Assembly (NCBI GenBank): GCA_031280945.1
Contig: JAITGB010000203.1
Location: 1-7,622, forward strand
Length of the DNA: 7,622 nucleotides
Direction of reading: 5' to 3'
Source: Spirochaetales bacterium
Lineage (GTDB): Bacteria; Spirochaetota; Spirochaetia; DTKZ01
A model generated the notes under the pieces. The model was given only the letters and a program-made list of their open reading frames with translations, was not told where the DNA came from and ran no database searches. Shown here piece after piece: positions 5,661 through 7,622 of this stretch; the stretch's first letter is position 1; every line of letters begins with the position of its first letter. The translations under genes and the position numbers were made by a program.

Positions 5661-6337
5661 GTGAGGCCGTTCTTACCTTAAAAGAGGTCAGCAAAACCTA
5701 TACAAGCGCTTCGGAAAAACTTACAATCCTGCGCAGCGTTTCCTTTACGGTGGAAGCCGGAAAAATTGTCGTCATCACAGGAGCAAGCGGCTGCGGAAAA
5801 AGCACCCTCCTCAACCTCATAGGGGGCCTTGATACGCCCACATCGGGAACCATTGAGGCGGGCCGCTATCAGGTCGGCTCACTGGGAGAAGACGGGCTCA
5901 CCGAATACAGGCGCAACGTCTTGGGCCTCGTGTTTCAGTTTCACTATCTTTTGAAGGAATTTACCGCCCTGGAAAACATTATGCTGCCCGCCCGCATAGC
6001 GGGGCTTTCCCGCGGCGAGGCAAAGGAAAAAGCGGAACTCCTCATTGCCGATGTGGGGCTTTCCGATAGAAAGGAACACTACCCCACAGCCCTCTCCGGC
6101 GGAGAACGCCAGAGAGTAGCCGTAGCCCGCGCCCTTATGAACGACCCCCTCCTTATTCTGGCGGACGAACCCACGGGCAATCTGGACGAAGGAAACTCCC
6201 GCCTTGTGGAGGAGCTCCTGTTTTCCGTTGTCCGCAAGCACGGCAAAACCCTCATACTCGTTACGCATGACAAAAGCCTCGCCGAAAGGGGAGACCAGAA
6301 ATACATTCTCAACTCAGGAGAACTCTTGCCGGCATGA
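5657..6337 (+). CDS. lolD: Lipoprotein-releasing ABC transporter ATPase LolD
   Basis: A 226-residue cytoplasmic ATPase that powers the LolC/LolE permease pair. All ABC motifs are present and intact: Walker A GASGCGKST (42-50), Q-loop Q94 (LVFQFHYLL), signature LSGGERQRV (146-154), Walker B LLILADEPT (165-173) with catalytic E171, D-loop NLDEGN (175-180) and switch H204 (LVTHD). The QFHYLLKEFTALENIMLPA segment after the Q-loop is typical of the LolD/MacB/FtsE group. The length matches LolD (about 230), and the gene is sandwiched between two LolC/E-type permeases with 4-bp overlaps, which settles LolD over FtsE or a stand-alone MacB-type ATPase. Confidence 0.95.
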   Translation: MSEAVLTLKEVSKTYTSASEKLTILRSVSFTVEAGKIVVITGASGCGKSTLLNLIGGLDTPTSGTIEAGRYQVGSLGEDGLTEYRRNVLGLVFQFHYLLKEFTALENIMLPARIAGLSRGEAKEKAELLIADVGLSDRKEHYPTALSGGERQRVAVARALMNDPLLILADEPTGNLDEGNSRLVEELLFSVVRKHGKTLILVTHDKSLAERGDQKYILNSGELLPA

Positions 6338-7622
6338 AAAAAATGTCCCTCATCCTTGCGGGCCGCTACATAAGCGGAGCCGGAAAAGACGGCTCCCTCA
6401 GGCGCATACGCGGAGCGGTTTTAAGCGTGGCCTTGAGCCTTATCCCCCTTGTTGTCGTTATGGAAGTATCGGACGGCATGATTCAGGGAATTACCGCGCG
6501 TTATCTGGAACTGGGCACATACCATTTTCAGGCCATAGCCTCATCTCAAGCCGCCCCCGGCACGGGCGAAGAAGCCGCGGCCCGTCTCAGGGCGGCTCCC
6601 GGTGTAACCCTCGCCGTACGGGAACGGCAGGGGGTTGCCCTCGCCTATTCAAAGAAGGGCAGGGGCGGAGTAACGCTCCGCGCCCTTCCCCCGGATATGT
6701 GGCAGAAGGATGCGGGCCTCAGGCGCTACATGGAAATCCGCGAGGGCGCCTTTGACCTCTCCGGCCCCGACTGCGCCGTACTCGGAGCGGAACTTGCGGC
6801 GCGGCTTGGCGTTGGCTCAGGAGACGAAGTGAAGGTTCTCACGACCCGCAGTTTCGCGGAAGAGGGCCTCATGCCCCGCGTTACAACCTTTACCGTCAAG
6901 GGAGTAGTTTCAACGGGGTATCAGGAAATGGACAAACTCTGGCTCTACATTCCCCTGGAGCGCGGGGAGCGAATCATGACGCGGGAGACCTCCCGCGAAA
7001 TTGTGGGCATCAAGGTAGAGAAACCCTTTGGCGATTTGGAAGCCTATACAAAAACCATTTTGTGGAATTTGCCCCAGGGCTTCCGCCTGTATACGTGGAG
7101 CGCCCTGGAACACGCCCAGTACCTCTCCTTTACGACAACGCGGTATCTTTTGATTTTTATCATGGCCCTCATTATCTGCGTTGCCGCGGTCAACATATTT
7201 TCCTCCCTCGTGATGCTTCAAATTGAAAAGAGGGAAGAAATCGCCATTCTCAAAAGTCTTGGAATGCCGGGCAGGGAAATCTCCCGCGTTTTTATTCTTT
7301 TGGGTTTTTTTGTGGGCGTATGCGGAACTTTTCTGGGAATTGCCGCGGGGCTCGCTATTTCGCTTTCCATAAACGAAATTATCGCGGGAGCCGAATCCTT
7401 TATAAACAGCGGCCTTGATGTCCTCGCAGCGATTTTCTTTGTACCTGAAGGAGGGCTTGAGGAGAAAATCCGTATATTCAATCCCCAGTTTTATCTTGAG
7501 TACATTCCCATACAGATTAACTTAACCGAGCTCACCCTTGCCGCCGGATTTTCCCTTCTTGTAACGCTTCTTGCCGCCTGGCTCCCCTCACGCGGCGCGG
7601 GAAAAATCCGCCCTCTGGAAGT
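6334..7622 (+). CDS. lolE: Lipoprotein-releasing ABC transporter permease LolE (3' end cut by window edge)
   Basis: This frame is open from ATG 6334 to the right edge (429 full codons). It reaches KIRPLEV, aligned with the KPAEVLRV end of lolC, so only a few codons are missing. The architecture repeats LolC: LILAGRY near the start (6-12), TM1 about 27-47, a periplasmic domain, TM2 about 271-291, coupling motif EIAILKSLG (302-310), TM3 about 318-346, a periplasmic loop, and TM4 about 399-416. It would be the second half of the LolC-LolE heterodimer. TM1 departs from the family pattern: SVALSLIPLVVVMEVSDGM replaces the usual Gly-containing GIAxGV and VLSVMNGF, so it has diverged from its partner. 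The start overlaps the lolD stop (ATGA); AGGAG at 6316-6320 is 13 bp upstream, a long spacing, and ATG 6343 is an alternative that would drop three residues. Confidence 0.9.
   Translation, partial: MKKMSLILAGRYISGAGKDGSLRRIRGAVLSVALSLIPLVVVMEVSDGMIQGITARYLELGTYHFQAIASSQAAPGTGEEAAARLRAAPGVTLAVRERQGVALAYSKKGRGGVTLRALPPDMWQKDAGLRRYMEIREGAFDLSGPDCAVLGAELAARLGVGSGDEVKVLTTRSFAEEGLMPRVTTFTVKGVVSTGYQEMDKLWLYIPLERGERIMTRETSREIVGIKVEKPFGDLEAYTKTILWNLPQGFRLYTWSALEHAQYLSFTTTRYLLIFIMALIICVAAVNIFSSLVMLQIEKREEIAILKSLGMPGREISRVFILLGFFVGVCGTFLGIAAGLAISLSINEIIAGAESFINSGLDVLAAIFFVPEGGLEEKIRIFNPQFYLEYIPIQINLTELTLAAGFSLLVTLLAAWLPSRGAGKIRPLE

Noticed and set aside
6204..6755. 183-codon plus-strand frame across the lolD/lolE junction
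   Set aside because: It is an out-of-frame shadow; the lolD and lolE frames both have full family motifs across the same bases.

Overview
The window reads as a bacterial chromosome segment with all genes on the + strand, tightly packed, and G+C-rich by eye. The gene content suggests a Treponema-like spirochaete or related diderm. The indicators are a lipoprotein-export LolC-LolD-LolE set, a PEGA-domain surface-type protein with C-terminal membrane helices, a periplasmic YwqK/MORN-like repeat protein, and an FtsY without a long acidic N-terminal domain. That taxonomic call is inference; no rRNA or marker gene confirms it.

Layout: (i) 1-113, the last 36 codons of an unidentified upstream gene. 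(ii) 128-514, a stand-alone CheY-type receiver. (iii) 518-2170, an exported PEGA-domain protein with a Pro/Ala/Gly/Ser linker and two C-terminal membrane helices. (iv) A 57-bp gap, then ftsY (2228-3127). (v) 3124-4371, a secreted beta-repeat protein of unknown function. (vi) lolC (4368-5660), lolD (5657-6337) and lolE (6334 to the right edge, lacking only its last few codons). From ftsY onward every junction is a 4-bp ATGA overlap, so five genes form a translationally coupled chain. No tRNA, rRNA, CRISPR array, insertion sequence or convincing terminator is visible.

How the genes fit together: FtsY is the SRP receptor that brings nascent membrane and exported proteins to the Sec translocon. 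LolCDE extracts mature lipoproteins from the inner membrane for transport to the outer membrane. The chain therefore links an early and a late step of envelope biogenesis. The unknown secreted protein encoded between them is a candidate envelope partner.

The most unusual structure is at about 3133-3303. A cluster of perfect hairpins and a 20-bp imperfect direct repeat looks like a REP/RPE-type palindromic element. It lies inside the 5' end of the secreted-protein gene, in frame, between the expected n-region and the hydrophobic core of its signal peptide. No other in-frame ATG, GTG or TTG lies near the signal peptide core, so the element is probably translated. A second notable signal is a reversal of GC skew and codon choice between the receiver gene (G over C, GAG and T/G-ending codons) and ftsY (C over G, GAA and CTC codons), although the genes are co-directional.
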